Source of the DNA: Silene latifolia
Lineage: Eukaryota > Streptophyta > Magnoliopsida > Caryophyllales > Caryophyllaceae
Reading direction: 5' to 3'
Assembly: GCF_048544455.1 (NCBI RefSeq)
Contig: NC_133538.1
Coordinates: 41,861,969-41,925,968, forward strand
Length of the DNA stretch: 64,000 nucleotides
The position numbers and the translations under genes were made by a program. The notes below the pieces were generated by a model, which saw only the letters and a list, made by a program, of their open reading frames with translations, did not search any database and was not told the DNA's origin. Positions 43,379 to 59,696 of this stretch are shown piece after piece. Positions within the stretch are counted from its first letter, which is position 1. Every line of letters begins with the position of its first letter.

Positions 43379-44366
43379 TGTTGGGGTTGGTGTCCTTAAC
43401 AGTTAGTGCAAGGACTTATAAACCTCTAAAAGGATCAAAAGGCATACTTTTGGTATTATTATCACTTGATCCACGTTTATCAATAACGGTTGGCTTGCTA
43501 GATAAGTTTGACGTTATTGTCATACTGATGGCGGTGATCAACCGGTCCCTAAAAGTCACACCTATAGGATACGTTCGAGAGATGTGACGGTATGAAAATA
43601 CTGTCATGTAGATGCCAAAATTGACTAACCAGTTAGTCCGAGTTATTTGACTAGTAATTAGTCAAATATGTGATGTTGAGATATTATATTTAATACGGAT
43701 TAAATATCATGGGCTAAGGCGAATTAACCAGTTAATTCGTAAAATTAAATATAAGCGTTTTATATTTAATTAAATGTATATTGAATATAATTATACAATA
43801 CTGTTTTGTCGGACACGTATTAATAATTCAGCTAACCCGTATTATTAGCTGATGCCTTAATTTCCGATAACCGATAACAGTTTATAATAAACCGCGTCAT
43901 ATACATTTAGCAATTTATGAGCCGGACCACGAGGTAAAATTAAGAGGAAGTGGAAGCCCACTTCCCCATGCAAACCCACGGCTGGCCGAGGTTAACAAAA
44001 GGAGAGACTCCCTCTCCTTTTGACCTAGACAATTTCATTTTACAGAAAACTAGGGTTTTGGAGACATTTTCTCTCTGAAACCTAGATCTCACATCTCGAA
44101 AACCTCACAACAAGTTCTCCCAATATTGCAAGGCAATCGGAGAACACCATCTAGCACAAGGGCATATCTCGGACAAGTCTTGGGTGCAACAATTAGGAGG
44201 GAATCTCGTTTGATTTCTGTTCTTTACGCTGCACTATAAAGGACCCGAGGTTAATTCTTGTTCCTTATCGTTTCTCTATTGTATTTATGTTTTATGACGA
44301 TAATCGCATGCTAAATTTACGTTATAGTCCTAAATTTAGAGGGTCTTATACGGATATTACCCCACA
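43379..44366 (+). mobile_element. Element E 3' LTR
   Basis: 988 bases, nearly identical to 36865-37849, ending CCCCACA at 44366. Small indels such as AGCTGATG versus AGCGATG distinguish the copies. Confidence 0.9.
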
Positions 44367-45178
44367 AGTCTCACAATACTCATCATTTACTCCTTACATC
44401 TTAATTGTGCATTGGTGTTTGTTTTCGGTCTTAATGTTTACATCAATTAGTCTCACTATAGACGTATATATCTGTCTAAAGTGAAAGACGGGTCAAATAT
44501 GCTTAAATTGGTGACATTTTTGGGTCCCACCATGCAACTTGTTGCTTGTCTTGTGCTTAAAGTAGGTGGATATTTGGTCCGTCTATAACTATAGAAGGAT
44601 ATCTCCCATCTATAATGAGAATTTGTGTATTTACAGTAATTATTGTGTGAGACGGTCTCAATGAAATTAACGTGGATTATTTAAAAAATATCATATTCGT
44701 AACTTGATAAAATATGAGTGACAGAAATAGACGATGGTTTTATTGTGGTTCTGAATATAGCACATACTTCATTTGGATTGGATGGGTTGAAACCGAATAA
44801 CAACACCAAGTAGCAAACCACAATATCAAATCGAATTCACAAACTCTAACCAATCTTGTTTGATAATCACATGATCTCCTCCAAAAAATGTCTTCATATA
44901 AAAATCAAAAGGACTCTAGATTACGGAGTATATGAGTCTATAAGAGAAAAAAAAAACTGAAACTTATTTAACAAATGAAAATTTATTGTTAGAAATGGTA
45001 CAAATGAATTTAAGGTAAACTATAAAGTAAAACAATTGTATAAGATACGGAGTATATAAAATTTGAGATATCTTCGATCATAGATAATAGCAGGTGCGTC
45101 ATTTACCTTCAAAGTTAACGAAATTATCAACTAATTACCATGATTTCGTCAATGTCGAATACTCATCGAAGTTTCATT
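44367..45178. other. Spacer between elements E and F, nothing recognised
   Basis: About 0.8 kb of AT-rich DNA. It contains GAGACGGTCTC (near 44651), a short inverted repeat of the type found at MITE ends, but no partner terminus was found. No gene is supported. Confidence 0.5.
45174..45178. repeat. Target-site duplication of element F (left)
   Basis: TCATT before TGTTAGGTTC. The same five bases are at 54815-54819 after the other terminus. Confidence 0.88.
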
Positions 45179-46424
45179 TGTTAGGTTCATATACCTATTA
45201 TTAGACTTTTCTAATGGTGAACAAATTAACATTTTAATATGAGTTCTTTAGATCTAGTGCATGCATAACTAAATTAGATATCTTATTCTTACATTGTTGT
45301 TTTCGGATTTTTTGGGCACAAGGAAGGTCTCCTACCTTCACTTGTTCTTGAGCTTAAATGTCAATGGAAGATCCTCCAATCTTGGTCTCAAATGTAGAAA
45401 CCCTCCTCAAGAGATGCACCCAAAATTAGCCTTTATCACTACTAAATAATATTTACTAGATATTCATTTAGTAGTCTACCTTAAAAATGACTACTAATAC
45501 TCATATATTACATTAATAATATTAGTAGTATTTTTGAACAATTTAGATTAAAACTTCTCAAGTTTTAGAGAAAGGAAAAATAAGTATGAGAGAAGAATTT
45601 TGCATGTGAATCAATGTCAAATTAAGAGAATAATTTCACTTAAAATGAAGGGGGAAAACCGGTGGAGGCGCACCCTTTTGGGGGAACCTATGTATGCCCA
45701 TATATTTTCACAATTGTTCTTAACAATGTGATAGGTATGCATGCCTATTAGACTAGGTAATAATGTTGCTTATTTAGTCTCAATAAACAAACAACCCACT
45801 AACCTCTAATTCCTTCAATTTTTCGGCACCCATAATGTAAAGGGTGGTATTTTATTTTTGTCATGTGTACTAATGTCACACATTATGTATAATACAACAT
45901 GTACAAAATTTACTAATTAATTTTAATGCATATTTACAATTAAATATCATTATGTATATTAATTAATTATACATGACAATTAGTCTAGTAATTCATAATT
46001 ACATATTATAAAATGGACCATGGAAAAATAATTCATTCTAATCACAATTTGTTTCATTAAACAAATTTTAGTAATAAAACATTTTAATTACTAAAACGAA
46101 TCTTATTTAATCAAATTACAATAAGATATATATTTCGTCTCATAAATATAAATTGTTCTTATTTAAGGAATTAATTAACTTGTATCAATATACAACTAAT
46201 TAACTTTACTGATTAGGGCATCATCCTATAGGTGTGACCTTAAGGGATCAACTGACCACCACCGTCCTACAACAGTAACGTCAAACTCTAGCAAGCCAAT
46301 CGTTACCGATTAATGTTGGTCCGTTGACTATAATAGAATCATCCCTTGTGTATTCTTATTTGAGATTTACAAATGATATTCAAATCATGTGATCGCACTA
46401 TTGTTGAGGACACTCACTCCAACA
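45179..46424 (-). mobile_element. Element F 3' LTR
   Basis: On the minus strand it starts TGTTGGAGTGAGTGTCCTCA at 46424 and ends GAACCTAACA at 45179. It matches 53542-54814, which is slightly longer because of small indels (for example a G run near 54050). Confidence 0.9.
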
Positions 46425-47746
46425 ATCTCCCACTTGTCCGAGACAAGTGTGCGTCACCAATTCTCTTGTCCTATTACTATCTCCTACTCAATGCAAGGTG
46501 TCTTGCAGGTCGTACTTGCATTCGATCATATCATGAGTGATTTCTTCGATCTGGAGAGTAATTGTCTGATCGGAATTATCTACCGTAGATACCTTCCGAT
46601 CGTGGCCGCGCATTTCCAGTTCACTACTCCTCGAGTGGCCCTGAGATTTTTAACAATCCTGACAAGGGGGTGGACAATTCCTATTGCACTATTCCCTTCG
46701 TTTAGCCACAGATCATCATGATCCAAAATACACTCATTTGACTTCAGTTACGACAGTCGTAGAGTATAAATCAAAGCCAATCAGAAACTTGTGCCAACTT
46801 GGGCGAATAGTCTCTAGTAAAAAGAATCGACTCATAAGAATACTATAGTAGCTTTTGCCACGACCAGGCTTTATGAATTTCCAGAACTCTATAAGCGGTC
46901 ATCACGGACAGAGTGTCTCATACAACTGATGCTCTATGTGATCGACTAGTCATCCCATATGACCCTATGGCACTTGAACTTGCCATCAATCGCATCACAC
47001 TCTAGTCACTTCGAGACGTCACCTCCTATAAGTAACCAGGGGCGCATACTATGTCAATCCAGTTCACTTCAATGAGGTTCAATATTGTCTCAACAACCCA
47101 TTTCGATATAACAAAGTAATGGATGAGTTTAAAGAAACTCAAACGATAAATGCGATTATCATATATGAATAGTCAATACCTTATTGCTACTTCATATCTT
47201 ATAATTTATAGTGTACATTTTACACTAGTTAAATTGAAATAAAATCTTGGTAAGTGGATATACCATGTATCCATATATTCCAACTTTATAAATTGTTATT
47301 TCCTCCTATTCAATGTTGTTTCTAATGACATGAATTTATCTAAGTATATGTCTAGTCTTCTTACCAGACTTGGGCTCTTATACTTGGAATATGCTCCCAC
47401 TGTTATCATATAACTTGTGATAAAGTCTTTGGTAGAGGGATTTACTCTCATTCCCTACGTTGACCATATTATCACAATGTACTTAAACTTTGTTTGTAGA
47501 ACTTGCAATGGTTGAAACTAAAACATTTCTCTAGTCTCTTACTCCTAAGTCAATAAAATCAGCCTAGGATTTCGATAAATCCTTATAGGTTTGGAAACTA
47601 GAATTTGTGTAACCCTTCAACACACACCTTAGTATATCATCCAAACATAAGAATGAATCCTCAATTCTCCTCAAGAATATTAAAGGATGTTCTTTAAGGC
47701 TTTCAAAAGACCTTCATTCGAATTAACTTGTTATTGACTTATTATG
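46425..47746 (-). mobile_element. Element F interior, 3' part, decayed
   Basis: The polypurine tract is at 46425-46437, then about 1.3 kb similar in layout to the 3' untranslated region of element C (rich in GTC/GAC motifs). Beyond that come unreadable remains of the pol end. No continuous frame survives. Confidence 0.55.
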
Positions 47747-47754
47747 CTCCAAGC

Positions 47755-48797
47755 CAGGGGCGGCCAATGAATTTCAGTGGCCCTGTTCGAAATATTCATT
47801 GGCGGCCTTAAACTAGCCGTTTCGTGTCCGACACCGTGTCCGACACCCGACACTCGTTAGACACACGCCTAATTATGGTATAGTTTACACGAGGATAAAA
47901 TTCTCAAAAGAGATTGATTAGAAGATTGTTTGGGTGCGAAATTAGAATTAGTTATAGTTAAGGTCGAATTTTACCTTCAGTTATCTAAATTTAGTATCAA
48001 ATATTTTAAATTTAGAGTCAAATACATTACAAAAATAAAATCATACGTTATTTATAACCATAAAATATGTTTTTTTTATTAAATTTAAATAGCGTGTCCC
48101 GTGTCCTAAATTTCATGGGAAGTGACCCTTCTTCATTTACATGAACTAAAACACAACTAAATTTGAGAAAAGATCTCGAAATTGTAACATAAAATCCGTA
48201 AATTTTCGGTGCAATTTTCACTATTAATTTTAAAATAGCGGCCTTAAAACAAAGTCACTCAGAGTAAATTTATCAACTATATTAATCAAAGAATATGAGA
48301 AAAACAATGGAATTATACATCCCTCGAAACAACTAAGAAATCAACTTAGAAAAAATTATGAATACTGATACTATAACACACACCCCTCCAAAAAAAAATC
48401 ATATTTTATTGTAGTAGAGGTGGTAGATTCAATAAAATTGAAACAAGTTTATATACATATAAATATATTTTTTTCAAGGTGAAGATTGTTAAGACGAAAT
48501 AACAAAATGGAGTGAATATGATTTTAAGATCCAAGATGAAGATTGAAAGGAGGGAATAACAAAATGGATTGAATATGACTTTATAGATTGGATTTGATGA
48601 AATGGACAAAGCCCACATACTTTGCCGAATAAGTAAAGATAGGCCTTATTTAGTGTGTTGTTTAGGGCCCATGATAAATTGATGATGATTTTTTTTCTTT
48701 CTACAAATTAATGGGCTGGACTTAAAAATTTGGGGCCCTTTATCTTATGGGTCCCCTGTGCAGAGAGCTGAATTGCTCTACCCATGGGCCGCCTCTG
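47755..48797. mobile_element. Non-autonomous hAT-like DNA transposon
   Basis: 1043 bases, with termini CAGGGGCGGCC at the left and, inverted, CAGAGGCGGCC at the right, flanked by the 8-base duplication CTCCAAGC (47747-47754 and 48798-48805). An 8-base target and CAGGGGCGG-type ends are characteristic of hAT elements. There is no transposase; the 70-residue frame at 48406-48618 is AT-rich noise. It inserted into element F after F. Confidence 0.88.
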
Positions 48798-49101
48798 CTC
48801 CAAGCATATGATTTATCACGGCATGTGCATATAATGGCATACATGATCGTTCTAATAGCGGAAACATTAGCAATTGATTTCATGTGATCAACAATTTATT
48901 TAGGTTCAGTGAATGACTATGACTCTATCATAGTAATTCCACTTTCATCAATATGAATAACCTACTCAATCTTGTTGATGCTAAACAGATAAAGAATCTT
49001 ATCAATATAAGATACTTATTATCTAAGTGTCAATATTTTCTCAAATTTAACACATAGATTCGGAAATCTAGAACACAACTCACCTTTTCCTAGTCTCTCA
49101 A

Positions 49102-49308
49102 TCACTCTTTTATAGGGGAGAGCATTGGTACATTATTCTCAATGACTAATATGTTATCAACATATAAGACATAGGAAAAATAATACTGGCTCCCACTTAA
49201 CTTCATGTATAAACATGATTCTTCAACAATGTGAATGAAACCATTCTCAATTATCACATGAACGAAAAGTATCATTATTACAATCCTTTGATGCTTGCTT
49301 AAGACCAT
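49102..49308 (-). pseudogene. Element F reverse transcriptase fragment
   Basis: The minus-strand text VEESCLYMKLSGSQYYFSYV followed by LYVDNIL corresponds to the copia reverse transcriptase catalytic region. The second Asp of the YVDD motif has become Asn. The flanking sequence is too decayed to read. Confidence 0.7.
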
Positions 49309-50196
49309 TCTAGGATCGCTTAAGTAAGCTTTGCATAATGTGTTAGGATTCTTATATCTTTATCTAAGGTTTTGTGTTCCGTATTCCCATTTTAGAAAAG
49401 CGAATTTTTAATATCATTTGCCATTCTTTATCAAAATGAAATGTGGCAATTCCTAACATGATTTATCTTGATTAACATCTTCATGTCGATCTATGCTTTT
49501 AGGTACTCCAAAGCTTTATTTACTTTAAAGAGACCATCGCCTTAAAGTAAATCTACTCTTGAGTAAATTTTTTTTATTAGTTTGGGATTGTAATGCTATG
49601 GCTTTTATGCAACAAAGTCGATTTGGGACTACTCGCAATTGATCATTCAATAGGTCATAATTACATTACTTTCGAAAAGTAACATATTAACAATAAGAGA
49701 TGTATACTTTACTCCCACTCTATCTCAATAGATTATAGTTCCATTACTTTCAAACAGTAACACATTAACTATAAGACATGTTTGTGACAATCTACTCCCA
49801 CTCTATCTCTTAGAAATACTTCTATCTTCTTAAGAGATAGCTTTGTGAGCTACAAACATATATGGTGAAGTAATATAAGTTCGTCTAGACTAACATGTTA
49901 GCTCATAAATAGATCAGCTCTATTATGGCAGTTTGATTCATGTCATTTGTTAAATAGACTTGCTATTTTAGGTATCTCCAGGTTGACCTTTCGTTTAAAA
50001 TAATGTGTCCGTTTTGGATTGCAAATCCCCAAAAGTGGGTCCGACAACTCAACCCGACTCATATTAGTTTGATCTAATAGGTAGTGACACAAGGTCATAA
50101 TCCATAAGTGAGAATCAAATTCATTACTTAGATATTCGGCACTATGATCGGATCATAATGCTTTAATACTTTTGTTCAATTGGTTCTCTACGTCAC

Positions 50197-51464
50197 TTAG
50201 AAATTCTTTAAATTTCTCAAATGCTTCACTTTTATGTTTAAGTAAACATACCCATATCTACTTAAATCATCGGTAAAAGTGACGAAGTAGTCATAATTTC
50301 CCCTAGCGGCGATACTCATTGGACCACATTCATCGGTATGTATTAGTCCCAATAAATCACTTGCTCGTGTCCTTTTACCATTAAAGGGAGCACGAATTAT
50401 TTTGCCAAGGAGAAAAGATTCGCATATTCCATATGATTGAAAATCAAATGGTCCAATAAATCCAGTCGACACTAGCCTTTTAATGCGTTTCTCATTTATA
50501 TGACCTATTCGAAAAAGCCAAATGTAAGAATCATTTGGGTCACTTATTATGAGTCTTTTGGATTGTATGTTATAGATATCTTTAGTTGAGTTGGAAGTGT
50601 CTAAAACATAAATACCATTTATAGAAGTGGCTTGGCTTACGGCCAAGTCATTTTAAACAAAATACAACGATTGTTTTTTATGGCGAAAGAAAAATCCTTC
50701 CATGTAAATATAGAAATGGAAATAATGTTTTTAGACAAAGTGGGTACATAATAACAATCATGTAGATGCAACTTAAAATCACTTAGCTAAGGCAATCACA
50801 TAGGTTCCTTTTGAAATGGCGGCTACTCTAGATCCATTTGCTAATCGGAGATCCACGTCACCCTTGCTAAGTGCTTCCAGATTACTCAACCGAGTTAACC
50901 CCGACTGGAGTGACAAGTCTAGCTTTGATATCTGCCAAATACTTGGAGCAATTTCGCTTCCAATGGCTTATGACATTACAGTAATGACATCCATCGTAGG
51001 ATTGGGCACCCTTCTTGGTTTTGGTTGTGGTAGTCTCACTAACCACTTCCAATCCATAATCGGGTTTGGGTTTCTTACCCTTCTTTGCCTTTCCTTTAAT
51101 AATATCATTACTCCTTTCAGTTGCAAGGACATTCTTGCTAGAACTCCCACTCAATATGATATTTCTCCTCGCTTCTACAAACAAGGATGCCATGGAATTT
51201 GTGAGATTCTCCTCACAAGATTCTCTTACCAAAGAGGTGGGCATGAATATGGGAGTGGGAGGTGTGGAAGTGGTAAGGTAGCAAAGATTTCCTTTTCACC
51301 AATGCCAAAGCGTAGTTCTCTAGTCGTATCATTGTCATGCAAGGAGCGTTTTTCATTGAATGATTGGAGTTATGAATTAATGGTGATCGGTGTAAGAGTA
51401 TTAGATGAATCCATTGCGGATAATAAATAACTACAAAAACGGAGATGAAGGAAACAATTAACAT
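50197..51464 (-). pseudogene. Element F gag end, protease and integrase start
   Basis: Minus strand, in sense order: 51244-50882 holds the end of gag with a zinc knuckle (CHYCNVISHWKRNC, middle Gly positions changed). Then comes protease-like text, including a GTYVIA-type match near 50800-50815 in a broken frame. 50646-50197 carries the GAG-pre-integrase domain (GHINEKRIKRL...CESFLLGK, one Cys replaced by Phe and the leading His lost) and the integrase start HTDECGPMSI...FTDDLSRYGYVYL. Loss of metal-binding residues shows long decay. Confidence 0.75.
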
Positions 51465-53528
51465 TTATCGTTATAATACTTGTATATTTACATGTATAGC
51501 ATTTATATAGTGACATCTACCCAACTATAATAAATGATTCCGAGATCCATCTTTATACAAAACCGATACATCCCATACTAATAAAAATTTGGTGAATTAA
51601 CTCTTTAATTGATTCTACTTCAGAACTCTCGGTCGATGTTTTTCATAAAACTCATCTCAAGCCCCGGAACATAAGACTAGTCATAATATCCCGTTGAGAC
51701 CAACCAAATTTTGAGTGTAATAACGTTTTATTACCCCACTTACCCAATGATAAATGAAGGCACCTCGGAAAAACCGAACCTACCCCAAATGTCACGGGGA
51801 TTCATGGGTCCTACTATTTGGTAAGGCTAATCTTAATTTTAAAATCAGTGAGAGGTCATGTCAATTTATTATCTATCAATTTTAAATGAGCTAAAAGGTC
51901 GAATTATCGATAATTTTAATTGACACAGTCGAAAAACTCGATATGATATGCATGTGTTGTTATGGCGATTTGGCAATGCATGCAACATATTAAAAGAAAT
52001 GCAAAGCAAAATAAAACTTCCTAGTATGGCCATCCTAAAATAGAAAATCAAATAATCTATTACAAATTCGGAAACCAACTTCTTTGGTCCCTTGAATCTT
52101 CAAGTGGCACGCATCCCTAGAACACCGTCTTCGTCGGAACGCCTTTCCGAATGACATCGTCTTGAAGGAACTTCGGAATTACAAATAATAATAAAATACA
52201 TAGCTATTCCTATTATAAATTTGTAATATGAAAAACTAGTAAAAATAAAAGTGATACGAGATCACAATAAATTACAACCGAATCAATATCCCCTTACATT
52301 ACGGGCAATATTGATTAAAAACTAAGGCCATACTATGATAAATTACATAATTCAAAATTACATAAATAAAATATGACATTCAACAATGAAATATGCAGCA
52401 TTATAATATGTATTTAATATGCCAAATTATGTGCCAAATCGCCCTATTTAACTTATATCGATTATATAACCCGGTTTCATGGAAATGCACGATTTTAACT
52501 TATTAAAATATCTAAATAATACTAAATATAATTTTAGTCTAAGTTAATTATCCTAACTCTTAGGTCTCAAAAATTAGTCATTACACAATTTTTGACCCTA
52601 AAATCATAACATTTATGAAATAAATCCAAATTAAATTACAATAATTCCAAAATTTGAATTTTAAATTTTTGAACATTCTGTAATATATCCATGACACTTA
52701 TAATATCAAAAATCATGGTTAAAATTTTTGAATTTATTTCAAGAAAAATGTAGTTGCGATTTATCGGTTTTATCAAATAAAACATCTAAAGTATACAAAA
52801 ACTAATCTAATAAATTTTACAACTTTATATCTGATAAGTGGGACATAAATGCAACCTAAAAAAATTTTCTCATGCTATGTAATTTGTTTTAGCTATTTAT
52901 GCTAAAATAGTCACTATTTATGTCATTTTTACTCTAAAAATTCATAAATCTTGCGAAAGGAATCAAGTTCATCTTTAATTTTACACTCAGTGAGTAAAAT
53001 TTGCATGTGACAATATATTAAAATTTCATGGCCTGATTCGAAGTTTAACTATATTTAACCTTTTTACCTCTATTTAATTTATTTTTATCTCATAAAAATC
53101 ATAAATCATGGCCTGATTCGAAGTTTAACTATATTTAACCATTTTACCTCTATTTAATTGATTTTTATCTCATAAAAATCATAAATCATGCAAAATAAAT
53201 CAAATTTATTCGAAATTTTATATACAATAAATAAAATATGCATGTGAGTTCATATAAAAAATTCAAGGTCAGAGACTATGTTTAACTATTTTTGGCATTT
53301 TAAATACCATTTTAATCATAAAAATGTAATAAAATTATTAAAAATCATTAAAATGAGCAATAAAATAGCATAAATCATAAAAATGACTTAAATACATTTT
53401 AGGATCAGAATATACAACATGCATTAAGATTTCGTGGCTTTATCTAATAAATCACAAATTTTTAGTTTTAGTTAAGTTACTAATAACTCGAAAAAACTAT
53501 AAATCGATTATGCATGCAATATCCAATG
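51465..53528 (-). mobile_element. Element F gag N-terminal remains and 5' leader
   Basis: About 2 kb of AT-rich DNA between the readable gag and the primer site. It matches the long leader of element C in style (for example the CTTGAAGGAACTTCGG and GATTCATGGGTCC stretches) but has no usable frame. It contains an 80-base tandem duplication at 53027-53186. Confidence 0.6.
53027..53186. repeat. 80-bp tandem duplication in F leader
   Basis: Copies start CATGGCCTGATTCGAAGTTT at 53027 and 53107 and differ by a few bases. Confidence 0.85.
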
Positions 53529-53540
53529 CTCTGATACCAA
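53528..53540 (-). other. Primer binding site of element F
   Basis: TGGTATCAGAGC on the minus strand, immediately inside the LTR end at 53542. Confidence 0.8.
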
Positions 53541-53541
53541 T

Positions 53542-54814
53542 TGTTAGGTTCATATACCTATTATTAGACTTTTTTAATGGTGAACAAATTACATTTTAAT
53601 ATGAGTTCTTTAGATCTAGTGCATGCATAACTAAATTAGATATATAATAAGAAAACAATGGTTCTTACATTGTTGTTTTCAGATTTTTTGGGCACAAGGA
53701 AGGTCTCCTACTTTCACTTGTTCTTGAGCTTAAATGTTAATAGAAGATCCTCCAATCTTGGTCTCAAATGTAGAAACTCTCCTCAAGAGATGCGCCCAAG
53801 ATTAGCCCTTATCACTACTAAATGATATTTGCTAGATATTCATTTAGTAGTCTACCTTCAAAATAACTACTAATACTCATATATCACATTAATAATATTA
53901 GTAGTATTTTTTAAAAATTTAGATTAAAACTTCTCAAGTTTTAGAGAAAGGAAAAATAAGTATGAGCGAAGAATTTTGCATGTGAATCAATGTCAAATTA
54001 AGAGAATAATTTCTCTTAAAATGAAGGGGGAAAACCGGTGGGGCAGGGAGGGGGGGGGCACCCTTTTTGGGGAGCCTATGCATGCCCATATATTCTCACA
54101 ATTGTTCTTAACAATGTGATAGGTATGCATGCCTATTAGACTAGGTAATAATGTTGCTTATTTAGTCTCAATAAACAAACAACCCACTAACCCCTAATTC
54201 CTTCAATTTTTCGGCACCCATAATGTAAAGGATGGTCTATTTTATTTTTATCATGTGTACTAATGTCACACATTATGTATAATACAACATGTACAAAATT
54301 TACTAATTAATTTTAATGCATATTTACAATTAAATATTATTATGTATATTAATTAATTATACATGACAATTAGTCTAGTAATTCATAATTACTTATTATA
54401 AAATGGACCATGGAAAAATAATTCATTCTAATCACAATTTGTTTCATTAAACAAATTTTAGTGATAAAACATTTTAATTACTAAAACGAATCTTATTTAA
54501 TCAAATTACAATAAGATACATATTTCCTCTTATAAATATAAATTGTTCTTATTTAAGGAATTAATTAACTTGTATCAATATACAACTAATTAACTTTACT
54601 GATTAGGGCATCATCCTATAGGTGTGACCTTAAGGGATCAACTGACCACCACCGTCCTACGACAGTAACGTCAAACTCTAGCAAGCCAATCGTTACCGAT
54701 TAATGTTGGTCAGTTGACTATAATAGAATCATCCCTTGTGTATTCTTATTTGAGATTTACAAATGATATTCAAATCATGTGATCGCACTATTGTTGAGGA
54801 CACTCACTCTAACA
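53542..54814 (-). mobile_element. Element F 5' LTR
   Basis: 1273 bases, TGTTAGAGTGAGTG (minus, 54814) to GAACCTAACA (53542). It contains the conserved copia block. The perfect 11-base inverted arms TCAACTGACCA (54638-54648) and TGGTCAGTTGA (54707-54717) flank it. Confidence 0.9.
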
Positions 54815-54819
54815 TCATT

Positions 54820-55266
54820 CACCTGAGAAGCGAAAACCTTTAAAAGATAAAAAAGACGTGAAAATAATAGGTATATATTTGGAGAAATTGAATACAATGT
54901 TACCTACAAATGAGGTGTTTTGCCATAAGAGAATGCAAAATGACGAAATATAAAGAAGGATGAGAGAAGCATAACAATTAATGTTTTTAAGCCTTCAACT
55001 GTATTACTCGTGATTCACACATAGATGACAATATGGTAGGTAATATTTACTTACTTATCAAAGTTTATCATAATTTCTCTATTTTCCTAAAATACCGATT
55101 TTATTCCATATTCCATAGTTACACAATATGTGAACAAATTGAATTTGAATTCAAAATTGGAAAGAAATCTTATTCTAATAATGATAAATGGCCAATCATG
55201 CATAATTTTCCTCCTATAATCATGCTGACTCCGACCTATAAAACTCTTCAGAAATCTAGTTTAAGA
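54820..55266. other. Spacer between elements F and H, nothing recognised
   Basis: AT-rich DNA leading into a microsatellite. The 127-residue frame starting at 55033 is mostly a translation of the AAT repeat and is not a gene. Confidence 0.55.
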
Positions 55267-58572
<3,306 letters not shown>

Positions 58573-58576
58573 CGCT

Positions 58577-58593
58577 TTGGCGACTCACTGGGG
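58577..58593 (+). other. Primer binding site of element H
   Basis: TTGGCGACTCACTGGGG resembles the TGGCGACTC...TGGGG primer sites of Tat/Ogre-type gypsy elements, which I associate with tRNA-Arg. Exact tRNA not verified. Confidence 0.55.
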
Positions 58594-59696
58594 AAAAGAG
58601 GACTAGTTACACTTTGTTTCTAGGGTCTTTTCCTCCGAGGTGAAACTTGAAAAGAAAGTGTTGGAAAGTAAAACATTATTCATAGTGCTACGATTCATGC
58701 ATAAACCCTTAAGGACTTGCCCGGCCGTCCCAAATAAGTTTCTTCGTGATGCGTGGGGGGCGACGTCCCATTATGCTAGGAAGCTGCACATTGCTTGCTT
58801 CCACTTCACCTCGCGTGGTTCTTGATGGTGGGGACGATCTTCTAGGTACTCTACCTTAAGACACCTTGCTCTATAAGACCGCAAAAGGATGGAGGGCATA
58901 GACCTTCTTGTAGAAGACTTGCCGAGACTTAGAGATGTCTAGGAGCATACATCCTTGTAACATGAGAATGACAATGTGCAAATTGTTTTCCCGAGTCTTT
59001 TCGAAATTTCCCATATCCTTTTCAAAACCGAACTTTTGAACAACTTACTTTAAAAATAGCATGGTTTTAAAAACGCGGAATGCTGCCCAAATAGGACTAG
59101 AATTTTCGGCCCAAAATGAGCTTTTATAGCCGGCATGCTGCCCATTTCAAATCTCATTTTCGAATCAATCTTTCGTTTTTTTTCAAAACCAATCCAAAAT
59201 GCCTCTCGAACCTCAACCAAGCATGAAATGCGTCAAGTCGTGTCCAGGTCATGGCCGTGTTAGGCCGGGTGTGTTTCATTCTAAGAGTCTAGAACACGAC
59301 CTTGTTGGGTCACCCAAGCTCACCTCTTGGGCCTTGAGTCATGTTGGTCGACCATTTGGTCTAGGATAGTCCACAGACACGTCCAAGCTAGGCCATTTAG
59401 GGCGTTTCACCCGAACCTATGGGCTATGTTAGTCCAATCACGGGTTTGGCCACACCGAGTCCGGTTCATAACCGATTTATGACAGTTTGAGTCATGTCGT
59501 TTTGTCGAGTCTAAAATGAACCAAGGTCTAGATCCAACCGTGAGTCGAACCTTTGGTTAGTCGGGTCCTCAAGTCGAGTCTTTGTTTGAGTCAAGTTGGG
59601 GTCGTGTCCTTAAGTGTGCAGGGGGCTCTTACTTTAAATATTGACTCAGTACGGGGTTTTCTTGTAGAAAGGCCGCCAAAAACCCGACTTCAAGCA
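58594..59696 (+). mobile_element. Element H 5' leader
   Basis: About 1.1 kb of untranslated sequence before gag, rich in GTCGAGTC/GTGTC motifs. No gene supported. Confidence 0.55.

Larger units (their letters stand above)
36865..44366 (+). mobile_element. Element E: Ty1/copia retrotransposon, decayed
   Basis: LTRs at 36865-37849 and 43379-44366 are nearly identical. A perfect primer site follows the first. Flanks ACTCT (36860-36864) and AGTCT (44367-44371) look like a target duplication with one changed base. It has the copia gene order with many frameshifts. A palindrome array lies in the leader. The 3' end has a duplicated tract with a foreign LTR head. Confidence 0.9.
45179..54814 (-). 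mobile_element. Element F: Ty1/copia retrotransposon, heavily decayed
   Basis: LTRs 45179-46424 and 53542-54814 are flanked by TCATT. The sense strand is minus: the primer site is next to 53542 and the polypurine tract (ACAAGTGGGAGAT, minus) next to 46424. Fragments of gag, protease, integrase and reverse transcriptase remain. A hAT-like element sits at 47755-48797. LTR start and conserved block show kinship to C. Confidence 0.9.

Noticed and set aside
50816..51430. 204-residue plus-strand frame
   Set aside because: It is antisense to the gag/protease remains of element F, which have clear motifs on the minus strand.
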